Assembly (NCBI GenBank): GCA_030544215.1
Contig: JARZZO010000008.1
Location: forward strand, 31,411,614 to 31,475,613
From: Zantedeschia hybrid cultivar
Taxonomy: Eukaryota; Streptophyta; Magnoliopsida; Alismatales; Araceae
DNA length: 64,000 nucleotides
Direction: 5' to 3'
The number at the start of each line of letters is the position of its first letter. Position 1 is the stretch's first letter. A model generated the notes under the pieces. The model had not been told where the DNA came from, made no database searches, and saw nothing but the letters and a program-made list of their open reading frames with translations. Positions 1-10,559 of the stretch are shown here, one piece after another. The translations under genes and the position numbers were made by a program.

Positions 1-1330
1 TCAATGACAAAGCATTAACTATGACAAGATCTTCTCACCAGTAGTCATGATTAAATTTATCAAGATTTTTTTTGCCATCGCTGCATATCATGATTATGAG
101 ATCAGGCAGATGGACGCGAAAATAAGTTTTCTTAATGTAAATCTTGAAGAAGAGGTGTATATGATACAAGTTAAATAGTTCACATCCAAAGAGCATCCAC
201 ATAAACTATGCAGACTTTTGAGATCTATATATGGACTGAAACAAATTTTCCGTAGTTGGAACATAAAATTTGATAAGACAATCAAATCTTATGACTTCGT
301 TAAGAATAAAGATGAACTATGTATATATAAAAAAGTGAGTGATAGTACTGTCACTTTTGTGGTACTGTATGTGGATTACATACTACTCATTAGGAATGAT
401 GTAGATATGTTATCGTCAATCAAAGTCTGGTTGTCTAAATATTTCTCAATGAAAGACTTGGGTGAAGCATCCTATATGTTGGAGATTAAGATATATAGAG
501 ATAAATCAAGAGAATGCTAGGCTTGTCCCAGTCTATGTACATAGACATCATAGTCAAAATGAAGAATTTTAAAAGAGGTCTCAAATCGATGAGACACGGA
601 GTTTATCTCTCCAAGGAGATGTCCCCTAAAACTCCTAAAGAGAGAGAGCATATGAGTAGGGTTCTATATGCCTCTGCCATAGGATCTATTATGCATGTCA
701 TGTTGTATACAATGCCTGATGTAACATATGCTCTAAGTGTTACAAGCAGATATTATGCAGATCTAAGTGAGCAACACTAGATGACCATGAAATATATCCT
801 TAAGTATTTGAAGAGGACTAAGGATATCTTTCTGGTATATAGTAGAGATGACTTGAAACTTCGAGGTTACCCTGAATCAACTTTCTAGTGTGATAAAAAT
901 GACAACAAATCAACCTCAGGGTTCGCCATTACTCTGAACAGTGGGACAGTAAGTTGAAAAAATTTTAAACAAGAAACTTCTACATATTTGACAATCGAGG
1001 CTGAGTATATTATAGCTGCCAAAGCGTCTAACGAAGTGGTATGGATGAAGAAGTTCATCACTGAGGTGGGAGTTGTCCTAAGCATTTCTGATCTTATCCT
1101 TATATTTTGTGACAATAATGAGACAATTGCTCAAGCAAAAGAGTCTATGTCTCATTAGAAATCAAAACATTTTGTGCGATGTTATCATCTGATCAGATAG
1201 ATTATAGTTAGAGGAGATATAGTAGTTGATAGAGTATCATCTAGGGATAACATTGCAAATCTACTAACTATCTCAAGATATTTTTGAACATCACCTTGAG
1301 CTGATAGATATCAGGAATGTAGGTGATTGA
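1..1330 (+). pseudogene. Ty1/copia RT-RNase H end of unit 1 (family C), decayed
   Basis: This is the last part of a copia polyprotein whose 5' part lies outside the window. It would copy the element RNA into DNA (reverse transcriptase) and remove the RNA strand (RNase H). Visible blocks are the RT stretch near 218-520 (RSIYGLKQ, then LYVDYILLIRNDV) and the RNase H stretch near 960-1280 (LTIEAEYI, QKSKH-like). The RT active site reads YVDY instead of YVDD, so one catalytic aspartate is gone. Several in-frame stops (for example at 778-780 and near 885) break the frame. The segment aligns base by base with 8385-9712 of the next unit. The frame ends GIRNVGD-stop at 1328-1330, ten bases before the polypurine tract. 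It is a dead copy. Confidence 0.9.
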
Positions 1331-1339
1331 CTTTAGTGC

Positions 1340-1350
1340 AAGTGGGAGAT
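1340..1350 (+). other. Polypurine tract of copia unit 1
   Basis: AAGTGGGAGAT directly precedes the LTR and matches the tract at 9722-9732 and, on the minus strand, those of elements 1 and 2. It is the expected primer site for plus-strand DNA synthesis. Confidence 0.8.
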
Positions 1351-2924
1351 TAATAGAAATGTATGTCCTGTAAGCCAATCACATGAGATGTAATGGTAAC
1401 ATTCATGTAATTATCTTATACTTATTAATAATAAATATTAATTCTTCATTGCGTCTTATCATTTTATGTACATTTATCGTTTGATATGATGAAGTCTTGC
1501 AACACATGCGATGATAATTGAATCATAATGAGATTAGTCATCTATATGCATGCGTTCGAATTATTCTTGGTCATAAGATCTCCAAGACGGGACATTGAAT
1601 ATCCGAATAGATCAGTGCACATGATACTTAGTCATATGATGAGGGTGATTGATCCCATAGTCACTAGTGTGATGACACTAAGGTACATGTACAGGTGCTC
1701 ATTAGTGGAATGAGTTCACTGAATTAATCTGACCTAGAATTCCCGAATGGTCATCATATTGGCTGCCAATTGGTGTATTCTACAGTCACAATAGTATAGT
1801 TGGATTCTAGACCTGAGTCATCAATGATGCATTGCTTGAGTGATGCTGAGTATTAGATTATTGACTTAAGAATCTCAAGTTTGTGACTTTGTATAGCCAG
1901 TTATTTGTGCTCAATAAGATTTTTGCGAAGGTAATTGAATTGATAACATAGAATCATTCACTCTCGATATGTAATCGGAGAGGAAATGTCCTATGGAATA
2001 GCATTCGGAAGTCTCTGGCCATGATTCAATAATGAAATAGAAAGAGTTTTCTATTTAATTTAATATTACAGACAAGGTTCTATTATGTTAATATATATTA
2101 GGATTTGACAGTTAAATCATACCCTGGTCTGACTGGGACATTGCATGGATAAGGATCTATAGTTATGTGGTATCTGTGGACGAAAGGCTATGATTAGTGG
2201 ATTGCATATCTCTGATGTCTTTTGAGATCATGAGGTGTAACTTGGTGCCGTTTATGATCAGAAAGCTCGAAGAATTCATCGTGCAATGATGGATTATCGA
2301 TTATATGATAATCGGATTAAACTACATTATATGATAATAAATAATAGTTAATTAAGTCAAATATGTTGTTATTGACTTAATGAACAGAAACTAAATAGAC
2401 AGTTGGGCCTAGAGGGTCACACACAAAAGAGTTCTTGCGGATCTAGAGAGGATTTAAGTTTTTATAAACTTCTGAGTTTTTGTAAAAAATATTGGGAGTC
2501 TATAAATAATTGCTATGGAGAAACCATATCCAAGTTTTGCAGTTTTCCACTACGACTAGCTGTCATCATTCCTCCTCCTCTCTCCATGGAGCCGCCCTCT
2601 CTCTCACCTCTTTGTTCATGGTAGACTTGAGATCCGGACAGAGTTTGCAGAGCATGGAGGAGATCAAGACTACTGTGGAGACTTGTGAGGGTACGTCTAG
2701 AGGCCAAATGCTTGAACGGCTCACGATCTCTAGATCGACCACTTATTCATCGTCGATTCGACGAGGGATTTTCATCTCTATAATGGTGATGATCCAATCT
2801 TCATATTTTAATTATTATTTTATTTCAATCTAAACACTTGAGAATTGATGCACGTAGATTGAGAAAATATTTAATTAATTTTTATTCCTCCGCGTCGTCG
2901 TTCTTCCTGCCACGATTCCTTATA
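1351..2924 (+). mobile_element. Copia LTR, family C, copy 1 (shared between units 1 and 2)
   Basis: This LTR of about 1574 bp lies between a polypurine tract (1340-1350) and a tRNA primer-binding site (2926). It therefore acts as 3' LTR of unit 1 and 5' LTR of unit 2. The start TAATAG corresponds to TGATAG in copy 2, and the end TTATA to TTACA in copy 2, so both terminal dinucleotides are mutated from TG and CA. It contains the promoter module at 2409-2508. Compared with copy 2 (9733-10558) it keeps about 745 bp (about 1517-2260) that copy 2 has lost. A minus-strand relative lies at 16655-18100. Confidence 0.85.
2409..2508 (+). promoter_or_regulatory. LTR promoter module: CTAGAGGGTCACAC box plus TATA box (family C)
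   Basis: CTAGAGGGTCACAC at 2409-2422 is followed about 80 bp later by TATAAATA at 2501-2508. The same pair occurs at nearly the same spacing in families A and B. Transcription would start about 30 bp after the TATA box. The promoter role is inferred from position and conservation. Confidence 0.6.
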
Positions 2925-2925
2925 A

Positions 2926-2937
2926 TGGTATCAGAGT
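2926..2937 (+). other. Primer-binding site, initiator-Met tRNA type
   Basis: TGGTATCAGAGT starts one base after the LTR end. TGGTATCAGAGC is the usual plant copia site, complementary to the 3' end of initiator methionine tRNA. Confidence 0.85.
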
Positions 2938-4494
2938 CAAGTTCTCAACTCTTTTTAGATCGTTTTGATGTACTTGTTATTATTTTTTGTCGTCGCATAT
3001 GAGATTTTTGGGGCCACCTCGTCACGGGCATGCATGCGATGCCGCCATCGATTCTGCTGCCACAAAGCATTTGTGAGTAGTTAGATATATTGTCAAAGTC
3101 GTGGATTATGAGTTGGGCATTAGAACGATGCTTAAGGGTCGTTTTAAAGCCCCCAAAATGCGATTTTGTCCTCTGCGTGCATAATTTTGTCGACATTTTA
3201 TTTTGATTTTACGACCCCTTTTCTTATCCAGATCATCTTGGAAGTGTTCCAAGATTGTTAAGCATCAAAAATCAAAAATCAAAATTATGGGGCCGCTGGA
3301 CTGTGGCCAGCCAGCGGCCGACCCCAACGATGGCATCGGCAGCCGGCAGTGGTGCTTCGCTGTTACTGTTACTATTGCTACTGTGCAGTAAGGGGAGGGG
3401 GGAGCCTTCACAGGCAGGAGGGAAGGAGGGGCGGGCCCCCCTTCGCGAGTCCACTGGACCCGACCCTAGGATCCAGACCCGACTGGATCCGATTGGGTCA
3501 TTTAACCCCTTTTTAGCCCTATTTGGCCCATTTTAACCCCATTTTAAGTCCTGTTAAAACCGTTTAAAAGGGGATTTAAATTGTTCTAGTAGTTTTAAAA
3601 AGTTTAAGACTATTTAAAATTATTTTATATACAATTAAAGTTTTAAAAATTATTTTAAATACTTTTAATTATATCAAAAGATTTATAAACCCTTTTATTT
3701 TATGGTTAACAAGTTTGAGAATTGTTTTAAAAATTGTTAACTTATGTTTGGTTAACTGTTAACTTAAATATTTTATTAATTGTGATTAGAATATGATTTT
3801 AATTAATCAATTAATTATTTTGTTTGGAATTCAACGTGCGATGATGAAAAATAACTTATTATGTAAATTGTTTAGACTTCAGTTATGTTTTTAACTAAAA
3901 TTGTTTAGTTAAAAATAAATGGCTTTTAATTATATTGTGAATATAATGAATATTTTTAAAATAATAGTTATTTCAACATTAATTATGTGATAGTTAACAC
4001 TCGAATCATATGATGTGTTTATGTGTGGATGGATGATCATGGACTATTTTAATCATGTGATGATGTGTTGATGAATGCATTAAATAGTTAATGTCGTGAT
4101 TTATTTAATGGGGCCTGCATGCCTTCTCTCTCTATAAAATTCGGATTGTGATTTCTATCTCCCACCAGAAATGTATTCCCCTTGATTAAGATCAATGTTT
4201 CTTATTATTTCATGTACATTTGTAGGCCTGCGAGCTCATTTTGTTAATTACATGTAATTTTAAGAGATGGATTGGACTTGAGGGAAGGACGACATTAGGC
4301 GGTACCATTGAATAGAGATTCACATCATGAAGAGCATGGGATGCGAAGGCCAACTGCGTTTACTCTTTGTGCTATGTTGTGGTTTACCGATTGGCTCCGA
4401 TGTTATGATACATATTTAAAAGTCTATGATCATCCATATATTTTTTAACATGTATTTGATATGTGTTGGATGTGCTATTAGTTAGAAAGCTCTT

Positions 4495-4567
<73 letters not shown>

Positions 4568-4720
4568 ACTCTAAAGACTTATATCTATGTAGCACTATTA
4601 TTGATGAGACCAAAATTATAAAATCCCTCTTTGGTCAAATATTAGGTTGATGAACGTGAGGCATTAAGAATGACCCACGTTACCTTGCATTGTTATAGTG
4701 TAGGTGAGCTAGCCTTAGAT
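2938..4720 (+). other. Untranslated leader of copia unit 2
   Basis: Long non-coding leader between primer site and gag. It has a GC-rich block (about 3290-3500) followed by AT-rich sequence with a long AT microsatellite. It is copied at 10575-12120. The leaders of elements 1 and 2 have the same order: AT-rich, GC-rich block, AT-rich, hairpin array, gag. Short ORFs in the GC block are not supported as genes. Confidence 0.7.
4497..4564. repeat. (AT)n microsatellite
   Basis: About 34 uninterrupted AT dinucleotides inside the copia leader. The third-unit leader has only a short remnant at the same place (near 11970-11985), so the expansion is specific to this copy. Confidence 0.95.
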
Positions 4721-5133
4721 TGAGTGAGTTAGTTGTGCTACCACAAGACCCACTCAGCAAGGGGTCAATAACTTAGACTAAGGCTTGTGCCAAACTTTGG
4801 GATGAGTAATTGGCATAACTTTATTATACTGCTACAAGAGTTGTGTCAGAAACTTATTCTCATAACGTAACAAACGGATTCAACCTAACCAGACTTTGTA
4901 ATTTGTTGTGTTGTCACAAGGTTACAAGTGTTTTGGAGGCAAATATGACTGAAAATTGTAAGGAGTTGCAATTGGCAAGAGTTGCCTATCCATTAAGTAT
5001 GGGCTGGTTTGTTATGCTGCCACAAGACTATTACTATAAAGTTAATGGGACTCTGGTCCCTACTAGGATACCATTAGGGTATCCCGTCTTTGCATACAAA
5101 AGGTTATGCTAATTTGTCGAAAATTAGTGGGAG
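4721..5133 (+). promoter_or_regulatory. Structured leader RNA: hairpin array upstream of gag, family C
   Basis: Successive inverted repeats are visible on the transcribed strand. Site 1: TGAGTG/CACTCA outer stem with TTGTG-CTAC-CACAA inner stem (4721-4756). Site 2: GGCATAACT/AGTTGTGTC with two G-U pairs (4812-4847). Site 3: TTGTAA/TTACAA outer, TTGTG/CACAA inner (4896-4927). Site 4 is degenerate (5005-5030). Then GGGAC/GTCCC (5047-5060), GGATACC/GGTATCC (5066-5084), GCATA/TATGC (5092-5109), and the invariant word GTCGAAAATTAGTGGGAG (5116-5133), 91 nt before the gag ATG. Homologous arrays lie at 27952-28362 and 35264-35677. The function is unknown; RNA packaging, dimerisation or translation control would fit. 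Confidence 0.65.
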
Positions 5134-6284
5134 CTTTAAAATTAAGATTAAAGACCATAGCTTACTTTGTTTAAAGAATATCTGTAATGTTATCTTATTA
5201 TATATTTTTCTGTTGTAGACCAACATGTCGAACAATCCGTTGAAAGGCATACTTGATGCCAACATGCTTACTGGTCCTAGCTATAATGATTGGCTCAGAA
5301 ATTTGAGAATTATTCTCACTACTGAGAAGATAGCCTACGTTCTTGAAAAGCCTTTACCTCTATTACTTGCTGATGATGCTGAGGAAGGATAAATCTTTCT
5401 TTATGAGAAGCACAAGGAAAATACCACCCTTACCCAGTATTATATGTTAAAGGCATTCTGACTCATCTTGAGGATCTTTTTGGAGCTTAAAGTAGAACAG
5501 AGTGATATCAAAAATCTATTCAGAACAAGAATGTCTGAGGGAACATTTGTGCAGACACATGTTTTCAAGATGATTGAGTAGAATAAAAGATTGGTAGAAT
5601 TAGATTTTTTCCATGAACTGGAACATACTGTTAACTTAATTATGCAATCTCTTCCTTACACATTCTCTCAGTTCATTATGAACTTTAACATGAATAAGAT
5701 AGAATACTCTCTGGTAGAGCTTTTGAACATGTTAAAAACTGTTGGGAGCACTATAAACAATCGGAAGCTTCTAGTGATGGTTGTTGGTAAGACCAATAAG
5801 AAGAGGAAGACTCAATATGCCTTTAACAAAGGCAAGACAAAGAAGAAACCACAATAGGCAAAGGCTACTAATAAGGAATAGGCTAAGAAGGATAAGGGTC
5901 AATGCTTCCACTGTCTCAAGAAAGGACATTGGAGCAGGAATTGCAAGTTTATCTTGTAAAGAAAGCAAAGTAGAAGCTTCGAGAAGCTTCAAGTATGTCT
6001 ATGATTGACCTCAACTTGTTATATAGATCTACATCATGGGTATTAAATACTAGATGTGCATCTCAAATCTGCAATGATTTGTAGATGTTAACAAATAGTA
6101 GGTGACTGAACAAAGGAGAGTTGACTTATGATTGAGAAATGAAGCAAAGGTTATTGCACGTGCCGTTGGAAGTGTGAACCTTAAGCTATTCTCAGGAGTT
6201 ATCTTAGGACTCGAAGAATGTTACTATGTTCCTTCTATCATTAAGAACATTATCTCCATTTAATGTTTAGCTAAATGTAGATTT

Positions 6285-6917
6285 TGATATTGCCAAGGCA
6301 ATCACTATCGAACTTCGGAGGCGGAATCCGATAACCAGCCGGTGACCGAGAGCCAAGGGGGATCCAGACCGAGGGAGATGAGTTGGATGAAGATTGTAGC
6401 TTCTACAGAGGAAGAGAAACCAGTCAGGAAGGGTCCCGGGTCCAGGCCCGGAGGAACCCCCTCTGATGGTTAAGTCAGCAATAGGCTTAATGAAAGCTTT
6501 GATATTTAAGAGAGAGATGAAGGCTTAATCAATTGTGTACCTTTTCTGCTTTTAATAGTGCCCCTCTTATAGTGGGGGATGAGGATTCCTTTATTGTGGC
6601 GAGCGATGTAGGACTATAGGAATTGACAGGAAATTTCAAGAGTACCCTGAGAGTTAGTGGGCTTAAAATCGGTAAGCGGCCGATTGAGATGGGCCGGATT
6701 GGTCTCGGCCCTTTACACACCTGGGCCGAACTTGAGCGATTCATATTTCGCTACGCCGAGTGGGCCGGATTAAAACGGGCTACAAATTGGTAATCGGGCC
6801 GGGATCATCTCGGCCCATCACGAAGATGGGCCGCCGATAGTGACTTACTGGCGCTCGGCCCATTCTCGAATCGGGACTGGGCCCAGTCAGTGAGCTTAAC
6901 TAGGTTTTTCCCCATCA
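6285..6917 (-). mobile_element. Solo LTR, gypsy-type, inside copia pol
   Basis: This 633-bp block begins TGATATTGCC and ends CCCCATCA on the + strand, and is flanked by a perfect 5-bp duplication GATTT (6280-6284 and 6918-6922). Removing it restores the copia alignment. There is no coding sequence inside, so it is a solo LTR left by LTR-LTR recombination. Read on the minus strand it starts TGATGGGGAAAAACC and soon reaches TTAAGCTCA, like the gypsy LTR at 52062 (TGATAAGGGAAAA, TTAAGCTCA). It is rich in GGCCC words like that LTR. It is therefore probably of the same broad Tat-like group, in minus orientation. Confidence 0.85.
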
Positions 6918-7235
6918 GATTTATTGTGAACTTTAGAAATAAAAGTTGTTCTTTATTCTTAAATGGTAAATTGTTTGCCAATGGGAACTTAGTAAATGGT
7001 TTATTCATGTTAGATATAGATACTCATGTGATGTGTGTAGACAATCCTTTTAAAAGAAAGAGGATTGGTGCGAATCAAGCTTATCTCTTACACTGTAGGC
7101 TTAGTCATATTAGTGAGGAAAGGCTTAACAAGTTGCATAAGGATGGATACATTGATCCATTTGATTATGAATCATATGTAACCTGTGAGTCTTGTCTTAT
7201 GGGGAAGATGACCAATTTTTCATTTACTGGACATG

Positions 7236-7307
7236 GAGAGAGAGCCACAGAGTTGTAAGAACTCATACATTGAGAGAGAGCCACAAAGTTGTAAGAACTC
7301 ATACATT
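7236..7307 (+). repeat. 36-bp tandem duplication in copia integrase
   Basis: Two adjacent 36-bp copies (7236-7271, 7272-7307) beginning GAGAGAGAGCCACA differ at one base. The duplicate includes an in-frame stop (TAA), so the integrase frame is broken here. Confidence 0.9.
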
Positions 7308-9721
7308 CTGATGTATGTAAACCCATATCCACTCAGGCCAGAGATGGTTACTCATACTTCATCACTTTTACTGATGATTTCTCTAGGTAAGGATATATGT
7401 ACTTAATGAAGTACAATTCTAAGGCTTTTGAAAAATTCAAAGAGTTGAAGAATGAAATAGAGAAATAGACTAGAAAGAGCATTAAAACTCTTCGATCAGA
7501 TCGAAGAGGAGAATACTGAAGTACATAATTTGAAGGATAAGGGGATATTATCCTAGTGGACACCTCCTTATATACCTCAGCTAAATAGTGTAGCTGAGAC
7601 AAGGAATCATACCTTGTTAGACATGGTATGATCTATGATATGTTTTGCTAAATTACTCTTATCATTATGGGGCTATGTTCTAGACACAACTACTCACCTA
7701 TTGAATAAGGTTCCATCTAAATTACTGTCTTCGACTTCATATGAGATATGGGAAGAAAAAAAATTAGACCTTAAACATATTAAGGTTTGGGGATCCCCTG
7801 CACATGTCAAAAGACAGAGTTCAAACAAATTAGAGTCTAAGACTGATAAGTGCACGTTTGTAGGATATCCTAAGGAAACTTATGGATATTATTTCTATCA
7901 ACCTAGTGATCAAAGAGCATTTGTCGCTAAACATGTTATATTCTTAGAGGAGGAGTATATCCTTGAATAAAACAGTGGGAGTAAGATAAAACTAAAAGAA
8001 ATATAGAACCACAAACATGTAATGTTGTCTCAAGAACCTATTCAGATTGACATATAGACTATTCATAGGTCTATCCATATACCTAATCAACCAGATAGAT
8101 ATGTTGGATATATCTCTGATGGAAAGAATAAGATACAGTACAATGAGGATGATGATCCCAAGATCTAGGAGGAGGCAGTAAATAATATTGGCTCCAAGAG
8201 ATGGCAAGTGGCCATAAAATTTTAGATGTATTTTATGTACTCAACCAAGTTTGGAACTTGGTCGATCCACTTGAGGGTATTATACCCATTGGTTGCAAGT
8301 TAGTTTATAAAAGAAAAATTGGAGCAGATGGAAAGGTTGAAACCTACAAGGCAAGGCTAATGGTGAAGGGATATCGTCAAAGATAAGACATTGACTATGA
8401 CAAGACTTTTCTCACTAGTAGCCATGATTAAATCTATCAAGATTTTTTTTGTCATTGCTGCATATCATGATTATGAGATCAGGCAGATGGACGTGAAAAC
8501 AACTTTCTTTAATGTAAATCTCAAAGGAGAGATGTATGTGATACAACCTAAATGGTTCACATCCAAAGAGCATCCATATAAAGTATGTAGACTTTTGAGG
8601 TCCATATATGGATTGAAACAAGCTTCCTACAATTGGAACATAAGATTTGATAAGACAATCAAATCTTATGATTTCGTTAAGACCGAAGATGAATCATTTG
8701 TATATAAGAAAATGAGTGGTAGTATTATCACTTTTGTGGTACTGTATGTGGTTGACATACTACTCATTAGGAATGATGTAGGTATGTTATCGTCAGTCAA
8801 AGTCTTGCTATCTAAAAACTTTTTCATGAAGGACTTGGGTGAAGCATTCTATATGTTGGTAATTAAGATCTATAGAGATAGATAAAAGAGAATATCAGAC
8901 TTGTCCCAGTCCATGTACATAAACACCATAGTCAAAATGAAGAATTTCAAAAGAGATCTCATACTGATGAGACATGAAATTTACCTCTCCAAGAAGATGT
9001 TCCTTAAAACTCCTAAAGAAAGAGACCATATGAGTAGGGTTCCTATGCCTCTACCATAGGGTCTATTATGTATGCCATGCTATATATAAGGCCTGATGTA
9101 GCATATGCTATAGGTGTTACGAGTAGGTATCAGGCATATCCAAGTGAGCAACACTAGATGGCCATGAAGTATATCCTTAAGTACTTGAGAAATATTAAGG
9201 ATATGTTTCTATATCGTGGAGAAGACTTGAAACTTCGAGGTTACACTGAATCGACTTTCTAGTGTGATAAAGATGACAACAAATCAACTTTAGGATTCGT
9301 CATTACTCTGAATGGTGGGATAATAAGTTGAAAAAATTTCAAACAAGAAACTACTGCAGATTTGACAACCGAGGCTGAGTATATTACTGCTATCAAAGCG
9401 TCTAAAGAAGTAGTCTGGGTGAAGAAGTTCATCACCAAAGTGGAAGTTGTCCCAAACATTTCTGATCTTATCCTTATATTTTGTGACAACAATGGGACAA
9501 TTGCACAAACAAAAGAGTCGATGTCTTATCAGAAATCAAAGTATATTCTGCGACATTATCATCTGATCAGTGAGATTATAGCTACAGGAGATGTAGTAGT
9601 TGATAGAGTATTATCTAGGGATAGCATTGCAGATCCACTAACTAAGCCATTGTCTCAAGATATTTTTGAACGTCACCTTAAGTTGATAGGTATCAGGAAT
9701 GTAGGTGATTGACTTTAGTAT

Positions 9722-9732
9722 AAGTGGGAGAT
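9722..9732 (+). other. Polypurine tract of copia unit 2
   Basis: AAGTGGGAGAT immediately before the LTR, nine bases after the polyprotein stop codon. Confidence 0.85.
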
Positions 9733-10558
9733 TGATAGAAATGTATGTCTTAGAAGTCAATCTATGGTAACATTCATGTAACTATCTCATACTTATTAAT
9801 AATAAATGTCAATTCTTCATTGCATCTTATCATTTTATTTGTATTTATTGTTTGATGTGATGAAGTCCTATAATACATGCGATGATAAAAAAGTTCGAAG
9901 AATTCATCATGCGATGATAGATTATCGATTATGTAATAATCGGCTTAAAATTCATTATATGATAATGAATAATAACTAATTAATTAAATATTTTGTTATT
10001 GCCTTAATGGGCTGAAAACCAAATAGATAGTTTGGCCTAAAGGATCACACACAAAAGAATTCTCACGGATCTAGAGAGGATTTAAATTTTTATAAACTTC
10101 TGAGTTCCTGTGAGAAATACTGAGAGTGTATAAATAGTTACTATGGAGGAACCCTAGTCAAGCTTTGGAGTTTTTCACTACGACTAGCCATCATCCTCCC
10201 TCCTCCTCTCTCTCTATGGAGTCGTCCTCTCTCTCACCTCTCTATTCATAGTGGAGTTAATATCCGGACGGAGTTTACAGAGCACGGAGGAGGTCCAAAT
10301 TGTCACGGAGACTTGTGTGGATACGTTTAGAGGCCGGACGCTTAAACAACTCTCGATCCTAAAATCGACCACTCATTCGTTTTTTATTCGACGAAGGATT
10401 TTCATCCCCGTGATGCTAAAGATCTGATCTTCAAGTTTTAATTATTATTTTATTGTGATCTAAACTCCCGAGAATTGATATACGTGGATTGAAAAAAAAA
10501 AGATTTAATTAATTTTTATTCTGCTGTGCCATCGTTCTTCTCGCCACGATTCCTTACA
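9733..10558 (+). mobile_element. Copia LTR, family C, copy 2, internally deleted
   Basis: An 826-bp LTR with proper ends, TGATAG and TTACA. It matches copy 1 on both sides of a junction near 9886-9892, where about 745 bp are missing. It is followed by a degenerate primer site, so it also serves as 5' LTR of a third, truncated unit. The promoter box is degenerate here (CTAAAGGATCACAC, near 10037). Confidence 0.85.
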
Positions 10559-10559
10559 A

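Larger units (their letters stand above)
5225..9712 (+). pseudogene. Ty1/copia gag-pol polyprotein of unit 2, decayed
   Basis: The order is gag, protease, integrase, RT, RNase H, as in copia. Gag starts MSNNPLKGIL at 5225 and reaches a CCHC zinc knuckle (CFHCLKKGHWSRNC) near 5903-5945. The protease motif, normally WVLDTGCASHIC, reads WVLNTRCASQIC near 6038-6073, so the catalytic Asp is now Asn. A solo LTR (6285-6917) interrupts pol. Integrase follows (6918 to about 7650, with LHCRLSHI and CESCLMGKM). RT is near 8391-8885 with YVVD in place of YVDD. RNase H is at about 9240-9712 (TTEAEYI) and ends GIRNVGD-stop. Many stops and a 36-bp duplication at 7236 add to the damage. The element cannot act on its own. 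Confidence 0.9.
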
